Assembly (NCBI RefSeq): GCF_029945685.1
Contig: NZ_JAQSDA010000001.1
Coordinates: forward strand, 1-62,964
Length of the DNA: 62,964 bases
Direction of reading: 5' to 3'
DNA from: Polaromonas sp.
GTDB taxonomy: Bacteria; Pseudomonadota; Gammaproteobacteria; Burkholderiales; Burkholderiaceae_C
The position numbers and the translations under genes were made by a program. Under the pieces are notes generated by a model that was not told the DNA's origin, did not search any database, and was given only the letters and a program-made list of their open reading frames with translations. This document shows positions 10,331-19,254 of the stretch, piece after piece. Each line of letters opens with the position of its first letter. The first letter of the stretch is position 1.

Positions 10331-10741
10331 ATGAAAACCCCTAAATCTCTCGCCGCTTTTGGCGCCCTCGCTCTGGCGGCGTCTTTCGCCGCCAACGTCT
10401 ATGCCCAGACCACCATGAGCAAGGACAGCATGTCCGGTATGGACATGTCCGGAATGAAGATGGACAAGACCGATAAAAGCAGTATGCCCGGCATGACGCT
10501 GGACACAGCGGCAAACTCAGCAAAAACCGACGGCGAGGTCCGCAAGATCGACAAGGAGAACCAGAAGATCACCCTGAAGCATGGCGACATCAAAAACCTC
10601 GATATGCCCGGTATGACGATGGTATTCAAGGTCAAGGACGCGGCCATGCTGGACAGGGTCCAGGTGGGCAGCAAAGTCAAGTTCAAGGCCGAAAAATCGG
10701 ACGGCGCGATAGCCGTGACCAGCATTGAACTTGCCCAGTAA
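10331..10741 (+). CDS. CusF-like periplasmic copper-binding protein, copy 2
   Basis: The 136-residue precursor has a signal peptide (to about residue 25, VYAQT). A Met-rich stretch (SMSGMDMSGMKM) follows, then a CusF domain with GEVRKID, ITLKHGDIKNLDMPGMTMVF and VKFKAEK. The His and Met residues are the expected Cu(I) ligands. The Met-rich leader is an extra metal-binding segment that the copy at 4629 lacks. It probably delivers copper to CopA, encoded 78 bp downstream. Confidence 0.88.
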   Translation: MKTPKSLAAFGALALAASFAANVYAQTTMSKDSMSGMDMSGMKMDKTDKSSMPGMTLDTAANSAKTDGEVRKIDKENQKITLKHGDIKNLDMPGMTMVFKVKDAAMLDRVQVGSKVKFKAEKSDGAIAVTSIELAQ

Positions 10742-10819
10742 GCAGGGGGCAGAGAAACGCCGACCCAGTCGGCACGGCCTTTACCGTGTCACTTTTGCAC
10801 AAAAGAAAATGAGATCACC

Positions 10820-12670
10820 ATGGATGAACTGAAACGCAGATCGCTGCAGTCGCTGCTTGGCCTGGGCGCCTTGGGAGCGCTTCCACCCGGTTGGGCACAG
10901 CTGCGCGCTGTTGAGATTGGCGCGGTACCCGTCAACCGCGCCTACGACCTGACGATCGCCGAGACGGCGCTCAATATCACTGGCAAGCCTGCCATGGGCA
11001 TCACCATCAACGGCACCATGCCGGGGCCTGTGCTGCGTTTTCGGGAGGGCGAAGAGGTCGTAATTCGCGTGACGAATCAGCTCCGCGAGATCACCGGCAT
11101 TCACTGGCATGGACTGCTGGTGCCCAACAATCAGGACGGCGTGCCAGGCGTTACCTTTCCGGGCATTCAGCCGGGCGAAACCTTTACCTACCGCTTCAAG
11201 CTGCGCCAGTCAGGCACGTACTGGTACCACAGCCATGCGGGGCTGCAGGAAGCGGCCGGGTATTTCGCCCCCATCGTCATCGACCCGATCAAGCCCGACC
11301 CCTTCAAATACGACCGCGAGTACATCGTGATGCTGTCGGACTGGAACGACACGCCACCACCCCAGGTGCTGGCGAACCTCAAGAAGGTTGAAGGCTACTA
11401 CAACTACCGGCGCATCACGACGCCCCAGTTTCTCGCTCAACTGCGCAATGCACCCGACAAGAAGGCGCGCGATGCGGTCTGGAACGATCGCATGGAATGG
11501 GCCAAGATGCGCATGGACCCGACCGACTTCAGCGACGGCGGCGACGAATGGACTTTCCTGATGGCGGGCAAAAAGCCAGCCGAGAACTGGACCGCGCTTT
11601 TCAAGCCCGGCGAACGCGTGCGCTTGCGCTTCATCAACGCCTCGCCGATGAATATGTTCGATGTCCGGATTCCAGGCCTTCCGATGACTGTGGTGCAGGC
11701 CGACGGTCAGAACGTGAGCCCTGTCGAAGTCGATGAATTCCGCATCGGCAACGGCGAAACCTACGACGTGATCGTGCATCCGAAGGAAGCCAAGGCCTAT
11801 AGTATTTTCGTGCCCACCATCGCACGCATCGGCTACGCACTGGGAACATTGGCACCGGAACTTGGCATGAGTGCCCCCGTGCCGGACATGGGACCGAAGC
11901 CCGTGCGGACGATGGCCGACATGGGTATGGCGGGCATGGACATGAGCGGCTCAGCCGATACCTCGGGCGCGGCAGATGCTTCAGGCATGGCCGGAATGCC
12001 CGGCATGGATACCAAACCCGCTGCAGGCGCGAGCATGGCAGGTATGAATATGGGCAAACCGGCGGCCACTTCGCCAGGCGCGTCTATGGCCATGCCTTCC
12101 ACGCCTGCCGACAAGGCCATGGCCGACATGCCCGGCATGTCAGCGTCGGGCAAGCCAGTGCCTGCAGCAAAGCCGGCGGATTCGATGGCGGGTATGCCCG
12201 GAATGTCGGACCAGACGGCGGCCGCCCCGATTGCCGCCCCGGTGGATGCGGACGGCTTGCGCCGGCTGAAATACGGGCTGCTGCGCGCTGCCACCCGCAA
12301 CGCCGACAACCGTGCGCCGGAAAGAGAACTTTTGGTACGGTTGACCGGCGACATGACGCGTTATTTCTGGTCGATCAACGACAAGAAACTTTCCAACGCC
12401 AAGCCCTTCAAAATAGGGCTTGGGGAGCGGGTACGCATCAAGATGGTCAACGAAACCATGATGGAGCACCCCATGCACCTGCACGGCGTATTCATGGAGC
12501 TGGTCAATGGCAATGGCATATTCGCCCCGCGCAAACACACCATCATCGTGCCACCGGCGCAAACAGTGGAGCTAGATGTTACCTACGAAGACGAAGGTAC
12601 CTGGGCCTTCCACTGCCATCTTTTTTACCACGCAGTGACCGGCATGTTTCGCCTTGTCGAAGTAGCTTGA
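10820..12670 (+). CDS. copA: Copper resistance multicopper oxidase CopA
   Basis: A periplasmic multicopper oxidase of 616 residues that is expected to oxidise Cu(I) and bind copper. The N-terminus has a twin-arginine-like export signal (KRRSLQSLLGLG). Copper sites are HWHG (95-98), WYHSH (135-139), HPMHLHG (550-556) and HCHLFYH (from 598) with a following Met. Between about residues 365 and 465 there is a long insertion of MxGM/MDM-type motifs, typical of CopA/PcoA. copB follows with its ATG 11 bp after the stop. Confidence 0.93.
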   Translation: MDELKRRSLQSLLGLGALGALPPGWAQLRAVEIGAVPVNRAYDLTIAETALNITGKPAMGITINGTMPGPVLRFREGEEVVIRVTNQLREITGIHWHGLLVPNNQDGVPGVTFPGIQPGETFTYRFKLRQSGTYWYHSHAGLQEAAGYFAPIVIDPIKPDPFKYDREYIVMLSDWNDTPPPQVLANLKKVEGYYNYRRITTPQFLAQLRNAPDKKARDAVWNDRMEWAKMRMDPTDFSDGGDEWTFLMAGKKPAENWTALFKPGERVRLRFINASPMNMFDVRIPGLPMTVVQADGQNVSPVEVDEFRIGNGETYDVIVHPKEAKAYSIFVPTIARIGYALGTLAPELGMSAPVPDMGPKPVRTMADMGMAGMDMSGSADTSGAADASGMAGMPGMDTKPAAGASMAGMNMGKPAATSPGASMAMPSTPADKAMADMPGMSASGKPVPAAKPADSMAGMPGMSDQTAAAPIAAPVDADGLRRLKYGLLRAATRNADNRAPERELLVRLTGDMTRYFWSINDKKLSNAKPFKIGLGERVRIKMVNETMMEHPMHLHGVFMELVNGNGIFAPRKHTIIVPPAQTVELDVTYEDEGTWAFHCHLFYHAVTGMFRLVEVA

Positions 12671-12681
12671 ACCTAACCATA

Positions 12682-13383
12682 ATGAACAACAATCTCAACC
12701 CTATAGCATCGGTGCGTTGGCTCGCTGCTGCCGTCCTCGGCCTGTCTGCCCTGTCTGCGCAGGCGGTGGAAGACGAGTCGATTTATTCCTACACCAAGGT
12801 CGAAGCCGGAACCGGCAAGATACGCGGCCAGGCCGGCTCAAGCCAGTCACTCAGTGTCGATGGCTGGGTTGGCGGTGACGTCAATAGGCTTTGGTACCAG
12901 TTTGATGCTGAGCGTAGCAAAGGACGAACGGAGGCCGCTGAGATGCAGCTGCTTTACGGGCGTTACGTTGCTCCATTCTGGGACGCACAGATTGGCCTGC
13001 GACATGACGAGCGACCAGGTCGACGTGACTACCTCGCTTTGGGAGTTCGTGGCCTCGCACCGTACTCTTTTGACGTCGATCTAAAGCTATTCATTCGAGA
13101 CGACGGCAAGGTATCCGCCCGCACCCGGTTCGAAAACGATTTCCTGCTGACCAACCGCTTCATCCTGCGTCCCTACGCCAATGTGGAGTGGTCCGCTTCG
13201 AACCTCGATTCCACGGTTCGCTCGGGACCTTACCAAGTCGACATTGGCATTCAGGCACGTTACGAATTCAACCGGCGTTTCGCGCCTTATGTGGATCTGT
13301 CGAGAACTTTTTACCCTCTTACTCAACCGGGTGGGCAGCAGCCTTCAACACTGGTCCGTGCTGGTTTGCGCGTTATCTTCTAG
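12682..13383 (+). CDS. copB: Copper resistance outer-membrane protein CopB
   Basis: CopB is an outer-membrane beta-barrel that binds or handles copper together with CopA. The 233-residue precursor (from ATG 12682) has a signal peptide ending near SAQA-VEDE. It contains the family pattern WVGGDVNRLWYQFDAE and RPYANVEWSAS and ends in a porin-like aromatic residue (RVIF). Unlike many relatives it lacks a long His/Met-rich N-terminal region. A TTG overlapping the copA stop would add five residues. No strong ribosome site is visible, so coupling to copA is likely. Confidence 0.9.
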   Translation: MNNNLNPIASVRWLAAAVLGLSALSAQAVEDESIYSYTKVEAGTGKIRGQAGSSQSLSVDGWVGGDVNRLWYQFDAERSKGRTEAAEMQLLYGRYVAPFWDAQIGLRHDERPGRRDYLALGVRGLAPYSFDVDLKLFIRDDGKVSARTRFENDFLLTNRFILRPYANVEWSASNLDSTVRSGPYQVDIGIQARYEFNRRFAPYVDLSRTFYPLTQPGGQQPSTLVRAGLRVIF

Positions 13384-13752
13384 CGGAAAATAACAACCGG
13401 GACCCAATACACGACTTACGCGCATCAGAACCTGTGTCGAATGCCCGTGGCCAGGCTGGAGCCGCTATGAATGTCGTGATGCGATCACGCATGGCGATGA
13501 CGTAGACATGCTTGCAGGCCCACCTTGTCGTGCTTGCAAAACAACAACTGACTGGACCACGAGGGCAAGCAGTGCGCAGCGCTTGACGAGCGCAATCAAC
13601 CGATGCCGGACGCCGTAGAGGCGAAGATGCTGGAGCGCGGCGGGATAGCTGATGCTGATCGGTCAAAACTGCGCTGAAGTCCTGCATGACGTGCGGCTTG
13701 GAGCCTGTGGCAGTGCCCGCGACACCTGAAAATCTAGTTCACAGGCAGGACT
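13384..13752. other. Gene-free stretch with porin debris
   Basis: No intact gene. The only recognisable content is the porin-tail fragment at 13425-13509. The remainder shows no coding signal I trust and no clear terminator after copB. Confidence 0.6.
13425..13509 (-). pseudogene. Porin C-terminal fragment (duplicate of 14654-14739)
   Basis: These 85 bp match the last 86 bp of the porin gene at 14654-15676 with a few substitutions and one lost base, which shifts the frame (VYVIAMRDRITTF is still readable). It is a remnant of a duplication or of a deleted second porin. Confidence 0.75.
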
Positions 13753-14370
13753 TCAGTTGGCGTTTTTGTCAGTGCCAACCTCTATGAGGGAGTCAGAGAC
13801 ATAGCGATGCGGCGGCACTTCAAGGTTGCTGGGCGCCGGAACGTTGCGGAACACACGACCTGCCAGGTCGAAAGCCGACCCATGGCAGGGACAAAAAAAG
13901 CCACCCGGCCACCCGGCACGCAAGTCGGTCGCACCGGCATCGGGGCGATACGCCGGTATACAACCGAGGTGCGTGCACAACGCGACAAACACGCCGATCT
14001 CGGGTCGGATCGAGCGCTGCGAATTTTTGGCGTAGTCGGGTTGCTGCTCGCGTCGCAGCGAAGCCGGATCCGCCAAGGCGCTTAGCAGATCGGGCGACTG
14101 CAAGCGCTGCTGCTGAGCCGCGCTGCGCCGCAAAATCCAGACGGGTTTGCCACGCCATTCGACGGTCATGAGCCGCTCTTCCGGCAAATCCTCGATCGAC
14201 ACCGTCACCGCCGCGCCAAGCGCCTTGGCGCGCTCGCTGGGGGCAAAGGACGACACGAAGGGAACCGCAGCGGCGACGATGCCGGCGCCGCCGACACCCA
14301 CTGTGGCGAAGGTGAGTTGACGGCGATACGCATCGGGCGCACACGTGCAGGCTTTCAAGGCGTCAGTCAT
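13753..14370 (-). CDS. petA: Rieske iron-sulfur protein (cytochrome bc1 subunit), orphan
   Basis: The Rieske subunit passes electrons from quinol to cytochrome c1 in the bc1 complex. The 205-residue protein has an N-terminal membrane anchor (residues about 20-43) and the two cluster-binding loops CTHLGC (132-137) and CPCHGS (160-165), followed by PAPxNLEVPP. It appears complete. The cytochrome b and c1 genes that normally follow are absent, so this is an isolated copy inside a copper island. It may replace a metal-damaged subunit or have another partner. Confidence 0.9.
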   Translation of the reverse strand: MTDALKACTCAPDAYRRQLTFATVGVGGAGIVAAAVPFVSSFAPSERAKALGAAVTVSIEDLPEERLMTVEWRGKPVWILRRSAAQQQRLQSPDLLSALADPASLRREQQPDYAKNSQRSIRPEIGVFVALCTHLGCIPAYRPDAGATDLRAGWPGGFFCPCHGSAFDLAGRVFRNVPAPSNLEVPPHRYVSDSLIEVGTDKNAN

Positions 14371-14653
14371 GGGAAATCCTTTCAGCAGGGCTTCTGATCT
14401 CGACGCCGCGGCCTCAGGTCATGAGGGTCCCAATAGGCCAGACCATGTGAGTGGCAAACTGATACCCAGAGCAAGGTCGGCAGGTTTGATCGGATCCCCT
14501 GCGGACACCGACCAAGCGGTTAGAGCCTGAATCGCATCGATAGTTTCCGGGATCGCGAACTTCTCAACCCGCGCTGTCATGCAGCCATGGGCAAGGTGAG
14601 CACCGATCGCAAGCTCTGTGGCTGTCCGGCCCCGCGAGCTCGAAAAATCAGAA

Positions 14654-15676
14654 TCAGAACCTGTGTCGAATGCCCGTGGCCAAGCTGGAGCCGCTATTAA
14701 ATGTCGTGATGCGATCAAGCATGGCAATCACGTAGACATCGGTTCTCTTGGACAGGTTGTAGTCGTAGCCCAACGAAAGGGTGTTGCGCGTATTGCCTGC
14801 GACCACTCGTGTCCCGGCCAAGCCAGCCAGAATCTTGCCGCTGCCAAGCGGGCTGGACAAGCCCAGCGAATAGGACTTGGCTCGCGTCGTGGAAATAGCC
14901 GCCTTGCTCTGTCCGTACGTTGCGAACGTTTTGACGGCCGTGAAGTCGTATGAGCCGCCCAGCATCCAGTCCGTCCTTGTGTCACCCAACGCGAAGGCGA
15001 CCGGCACGGGATTGGTCACCTGATTTCTCTCGTAGTAGGCGCCCAGTGCCATGGGGCCGCTGAAATACAGCGCGTTAACGCCAACATTCTTCTTGCCGGA
15101 TTGCCCAGCGATCTCCCCGAACTGATAGTGCAGGTTAGCACGCAAGCCGCCGATGTCCGGCGTGCTGTAGGTCGCCTGGTTGCTCCACCCCGTGTCGGAA
15201 GGCGTGGTAGCGGCCCATCCGGTCCCATTGAACAGGGGCACATTCTTGTGAAGCATGAGCGGCGAGAACGTGAAGGAGTCGCCAAAGGGATTCAGGACGA
15301 CCGTCGGCAGGAAGTTGGGCGCCAGCCCGCGCCCGAGTGTCAAGCTGCCGAAACCGCCAAACAAGCCAACAGAGGCCTCGCGCGAGAAGAAGGTATCACC
15401 GGTAAAGCGCCCCTGCACACCCGTATCAGCTCGAAAAAATGAAGACAACGCGAAATTCGCCTTCAGGCCGCCGCCCAGGTCTTCCGAACCCTTGACACCG
15501 AACCATGAGGTGGTCAAGCCGCCACTGTTGACAACACTGGTGCGCTGGGCATCGCCGGCCATCTGCATCCTTCCCGCGTAGACGTCCACAGCACCGGCGA
15601 GTTGCGCCGTGCTCTGAGCATACGCACCACTTATGGTGCAGGCAGCCAATGCCGCTGCGATAAGAATGTTTCTCAT
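14654..15676 (-). CDS. Outer-membrane porin (Porin_4 type), copy 1
   Basis: The 340-residue precursor has a signal peptide (MRNILIAAALAACTISGAYA). The fold is typical of Burkholderiales general porins: SWFGVKGSEDLGGGLKANF near the N-terminus, NPFGDSFTFSP, and SLGYDYNLSKRTDVYVIA with a C-terminal FATGIRHRF-like end and final Phe. It forms a trimeric diffusion channel. GAGG precedes the start. The last 86 bp recur as a relic at 13425. Confidence 0.88.
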   Translation of the reverse strand: MRNILIAAALAACTISGAYAQSTAQLAGAVDVYAGRMQMAGDAQRTSVVNSGGLTTSWFGVKGSEDLGGGLKANFALSSFFRADTGVQGRFTGDTFFSREASVGLFGGFGSLTLGRGLAPNFLPTVVLNPFGDSFTFSPLMLHKNVPLFNGTGWAATTPSDTGWSNQATYSTPDIGGLRANLHYQFGEIAGQSGKKNVGVNALYFSGPMALGAYYERNQVTNPVPVAFALGDTRTDWMLGGSYDFTAVKTFATYGQSKAAISTTRAKSYSLGLSSPLGSGKILAGLAGTRVVAGNTRNTLSLGYDYNLSKRTDVYVIAMLDRITTFNSGSSLATGIRHRF

Positions 15677-16083
15677 AGGTCCTCTTTTGTGTTGCCAGAT
15701 ATTTCATCAACCCGACGGGCTGAAATATCGGTTTAACAAGGAAGCACCAAGAGGCCGCGCGGAAAGCGAAAACCAGCGAACCCTGGCGCGCAAGTCCTAC
15801 TTGTTTTGCTAAAAATGTGCTTACAAACCAACAACTGGCTGGACTGCGATGGCAAATACGATATGGTCTTCTGCGAGCTTGCTATCAATAATTACGCGCG
15901 CAGCTCCGTTGACCAAGATTACTAAAAAGTAATCTGGTAGTCATTGCCCGACGTGCCACTGCTGCATACACTTCTCAGCCATAAAGTCGTCTTCGGTGCC
16001 GGTCGTTGATCGGTCGCAACTAACACTCCTTGCATGTGGCATTACCAAATTCCCTCACCAACAAAACACGTACAGGCTCACCT
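15677..16083. other. Gene-free stretch upstream of the gtrA operon
   Basis: No coding region is supported. It separates the divergent porin gene from gtrA and contains one strong regulatory signal, the palindrome at 15916-15935, about 150 bp before the gtrA start. Confidence 0.6.
15917..15934. promoter_or_regulatory. Putative response-regulator box (GATTAC-N6-GTAATC), perfect
   Basis: Both half-sites are perfect. The full palindrome is AGATTACT-AAAA-AGTAATCT at 15916-15935. It has the same form as the site upstream of the second copper regulator (25721), so the gtrA-gtrB-arnT-like operon is probably in the same regulon. Confidence 0.65.
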
Positions 16084-16497
16084 ATGCCTGTGCTCGAGAT
16101 CCAGCCGCAAATACCCAGTCACAGGCCCCAAGCGCGACGAATTGCCCGGTATGGCTTTGTTGGCGGATGTGCTACCGCAGTCCATTACCTGGTATTGATT
16201 TTTTTTTCAAAGGTGGCCGGTGTTCCCCCAGCATTCTCAGCTTTCATCGGTGCAGTTACCGGATTCATGATCGCGTACGTGGGCAACCGGATGTTTACCT
16301 TTCAGACCCCGAACCTGCACTGCGTCGTGCTGCCGCGATACGCAATGATCGCGATGCTTTCGGCCATTGGCAATGGGGGCATCGTGTGGGTCGGCGTGCA
16401 CCTGCTCGCCACGCACTACCTTGTCGCTCAACTGGTCGCGACAGTTTTTTTTCTGTGCATCGCATATCCCATCAATCGCAATTGGTCTTTCAAATGA
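16084..16497 (+). CDS. gtrA: GtrA-family membrane protein
   Basis: A 137-residue protein with four hydrophobic segments and the GtrA features RYGFVGGCATAVHYLV and NRMFTF. GtrA proteins are thought to flip undecaprenyl-phosphate-linked sugars for modification of surface polysaccharide or lipid. I use ATG at 16084, although the frame is open further upstream. Its stop overlaps the next start (ATGA), so it is coupled to the glycosyltransferase gene. Confidence 0.85.
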   Translation: MPVLEIQPQIPSHRPQARRIARYGFVGGCATAVHYLVLIFFSKVAGVPPAFSAFIGAVTGFMIAYVGNRMFTFQTPNLHCVVLPRYAMIAMLSAIGNGGIVWVGVHLLATHYLVAQLVATVFFLCIAYPINRNWSFK

Positions 16498-17510
16498 TTC
16501 GATATCCACTGGGGTTTGATACCCCCACCGCTTCACTTTGCTCCATGAGTGTGGTTGTTCCAGTCTTTAACGAAGAAGCGGTGCTTGCGGCCTTCCATCA
16601 ACGTCTTAAAGAGGTCCTCGCAAAATTGGACGAAAAAGTAGAGGTGCTCTACGTCGACGACGGAAGCTCTGACGGAACATTCCTGATACTACAGAACCTG
16701 CAGGCGCTGGAAAAACAAGTCAGTGTTGTTCGACTGAGCCGCAATTTCGGGAAAGAGCAGGCCATGAGCGCCGGTCTGCGTTTGGCTCAAGGCGATGCTG
16801 TCATTTTGATCGATGTCGATCTGCAGGACCCGCCCGAGCTGATTGCTTCAATGGTCGTGGCGTGGCGCGACGGTGCTGACATTGTCAATATGAGGCGTCG
16901 CTCACGCGCTGGTGAATCCTGGTTCAAGATGGCAACAGCCTACGCCTTCTATCGCGTAATGAACATGTTGAGCGAAGTACCCGTGCCTCCCGATGTGGGC
17001 GACTTCAGACTTTTGGACAGGCGAGTGGTTGCCGCACTGAACCTGTTGTCGGAAAGAGGGCGATTCATGAAGGGCTTGTTTGCTTGGGTGGGCTTTCGGC
17101 AAGTGACGCTCGACTACGATCGGGCGCCGCGCGCAGCGGGATCTAGCAAATGGCGGTACTGGCGCCTTTTTAATTTTGCGATTGAAGGAATCACCTCATT
17201 TTCTACCGCTCCACTGAAGGTAGCGACCTATGTGGGGCTGCTAAGCGCAGCCTTGTCATTTGCTTACGCTGTCTACTTCCTCGTCAAGACTCTCCTCTTG
17301 GGTGATTCTGCCCAAGGCTTTCCAACCTTGATTGTTTGCATCCTGCTTTTGGGTGGATTGCAGTTAATGGCTATCGGCGTGCTCGGAGAATACCTCGGGC
17401 GACTCTTCGTCGAGGCCAAGGCCCGCCCACTGTATCTGATTGACGTGTACACGCCTGCCCCAGCCATTGCTTCCACAACTTTGCCATCGCCAGCGAGCGT
17501 GGCCCGATGA
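16494..17510 (+). CDS. gtrB: GtrB-like glycosyltransferase, family 2
   Basis: A membrane-bound polyprenyl-phosphate glycosyltransferase of 338 residues. The GT-A catalytic domain has VVPVFNEE, VDDGSSDGT and DVDLQDPPE, and two C-terminal membrane segments lie near residues 240-320. It is expected to load a sugar from a nucleotide donor onto undecaprenyl phosphate. It overlaps gtrA and the following transferase gene by 4 bp each. Confidence 0.88.
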   Translation: MIRYPLGFDTPTASLCSMSVVVPVFNEEAVLAAFHQRLKEVLAKLDEKVEVLYVDDGSSDGTFLILQNLQALEKQVSVVRLSRNFGKEQAMSAGLRLAQGDAVILIDVDLQDPPELIASMVVAWRDGADIVNMRRRSRAGESWFKMATAYAFYRVMNMLSEVPVPPDVGDFRLLDRRVVAALNLLSERGRFMKGLFAWVGFRQVTLDYDRAPRAAGSSKWRYWRLFNFAIEGITSFSTAPLKVATYVGLLSAALSFAYAVYFLVKTLLLGDSAQGFPTLIVCILLLGGLQLMAIGVLGEYLGRLFVEAKARPLYLIDVYTPAPAIASTTLPSPASVAR

Positions 17511-19012
17511 AATGGCTCGAACCGCACAGTCGGGTCTTGTGGGCGTTGCTGCTGGGAATTGTTCTTTGGCGCCTCGCGAGCCTGGGCCTTTATCCCTTGA
17601 TGGACACGACAGAGGCACGTTATGCCGAAATTGCGCGCAAGATGGTCGAAAAGGGCGATTGGATCACGCCTTGGTATGAGCCCAATAAGCCGTTTTGGGG
17701 CAAGCCGCCGCTGTCATTCTGGCTTACCGCAGTCAGCTTCCACATATTCGGCATCAACGAATGGGCCGCGCGTCTTCCCCACCTATTGGCCGCCTTGACG
17801 GTAGGATGGTTGACATGGAGACTGGCCCGGCGACGCAGCGAATACGAAGCCTTGGTCAGTGCGGTGCTGCTGGCGAGTTCCACCCTGTTTTTCGTTGCTG
17901 CTGGAGCCGTCATGACCGATATGACCTTGGCAGTCGCCACGACCCTTGCCATGCGCTCCTTTTGGATCTGCGTTTCGGGCAACGACGCGGAAAAGCAGTG
18001 GCAACGCTGGTTGTTCTTTTTGGCTGTCGGCATTGGGCTCTTGGCCAAGGGCCCGATCGCGGCGGTACTGATCTTCGCGCCAGTGCTGCTCTGGACACTG
18101 CATACCGGCCATGTCCGGCATGTTTGGACGACCCTGCCTTGGGCCGGCGGAATGTTGTTGGCCCTCGGGATCGCTGCACCCTGGTATTACCTCGCTGAAA
18201 CAGCCACACCCGGCTTTCTGCGCTATTTCCTGCTCGGCGAGCATTGGCAGCGGTTTGTCACCCCCGGTTGGCAGGGCGACCGATATGGCACCGCACACAT
18301 CAGCCCGTGGGGCACCATCTGGTGGTACGCTGTTGTGGCAAGTCTGCCGTGGTCCTTACTGGCCCCGGTAGTTGCCTACCAGTCGTGGATTGCGCGGCGC
18401 AGTAGCGATCACGAGAACGTGCGAGAGCGGCGTTGGCGACGGTATCTTCTATGGTGGGCTGTGACGCCTTGCCTCTTTTTCACGCTGGCCGGCAATATTC
18501 TCTGGACCTACGTTCTACCCGGATTGCCAGCCCTTGCAATTTGGGCCGCTAGGTATGTCGTGCCTCGTCTGCCAAAACGCCTGAGAATGCACACGTGGAC
18601 ACTGGCAATGGCTACGGCAGCGCCGATCACATTCGCAGCATATGTCGCTTATGGTCAGATCGGAGAGCGCTTTCAGCTGAATTCCGCCAAAGCGCTCGTT
18701 CAAGAATACCAAGCAATTCGGGGCGACCGTAGTCCCCTGCTCACATACGGATTTAAGTCTTACTCGCTGACGTTCTACAGCGGGGGCGCTGCACAAGAAG
18801 TTAAAGAGCTGTTCCAGCTGACGCAATACTTCGGCTCCAAGCCCGTCTTTCTTGTGGCGGAAGAAGAGGTTCTCGCTCGGCTTCGCCAGAACCTCAAGCA
18901 GGATCTGCCTACTCTAGCTCGGTATGATCGGTATTGGCTCGTAAAAATCGACCCGGTAGGAAGCAGCATGGAAACCAAGCGGTCGGGCCATGAAGTCGAG
19001 AAGGTTCGTTGA
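17507..19012 (+). CDS. ArnT-like membrane glycosyltransferase (GT39/GT83 type)
   Basis: A 501-residue protein with about ten to twelve membrane segments. The first periplasmic loop has the family pattern DTTEARYAEIARKM and NKPFWGKPPLSFW, whose acidic residues are catalytic in ArnT/PMT enzymes. It should transfer a sugar from undecaprenyl phosphate to an envelope acceptor, for example lipid A. The acceptor is unknown. It is the last gene of the gtrA-gtrB operon and convergent with an orphan response regulator. Confidence 0.82.
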   Translation: MKWLEPHSRVLWALLLGIVLWRLASLGLYPLMDTTEARYAEIARKMVEKGDWITPWYEPNKPFWGKPPLSFWLTAVSFHIFGINEWAARLPHLLAALTVGWLTWRLARRRSEYEALVSAVLLASSTLFFVAAGAVMTDMTLAVATTLAMRSFWICVSGNDAEKQWQRWLFFLAVGIGLLAKGPIAAVLIFAPVLLWTLHTGHVRHVWTTLPWAGGMLLALGIAAPWYYLAETATPGFLRYFLLGEHWQRFVTPGWQGDRYGTAHISPWGTIWWYAVVASLPWSLLAPVVAYQSWIARRSSDHENVRERRWRRYLLWWAVTPCLFFTLAGNILWTYVLPGLPALAIWAARYVVPRLPKRLRMHTWTLAMATAAPITFAAYVAYGQIGERFQLNSAKALVQEYQAIRGDRSPLLTYGFKSYSLTFYSGGAAQEVKELFQLTQYFGSKPVFLVAEEEVLARLRQNLKQDLPTLARYDRYWLVKIDPVGSSMETKRSGHEVEKVR

Positions 19013-19254
19013 CCCCATATTGACGCGGATGGTAATCCGCGCAGCTCCAGCTGGTACTCCATGGGCTTCCCGATGCCTAACAGCTCGACCTCGGAAGCGG
19101 AGTTGACTTTGGGGCAATCCCGGTTTGCGTGCAATTTGTGGCGCTTGCGCGTTGTTCGCTGAGTCCTGCGGTTGGACAACACCGAGCAGCGCACACCCAC
19201 GTGAGGGTGCCCTCTGGGGTGCGGCGTCGGATCGCGTAGAGTAAGTCTCCTCGC

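Noticed and set aside
15996..17510. A 504-residue open frame ending in the GT2 glycosyltransferase
   Set aside because: The first 166 codons are antiphase to gtrA. The ATGA overlap at 16494 and the family N-terminus fix the start there.
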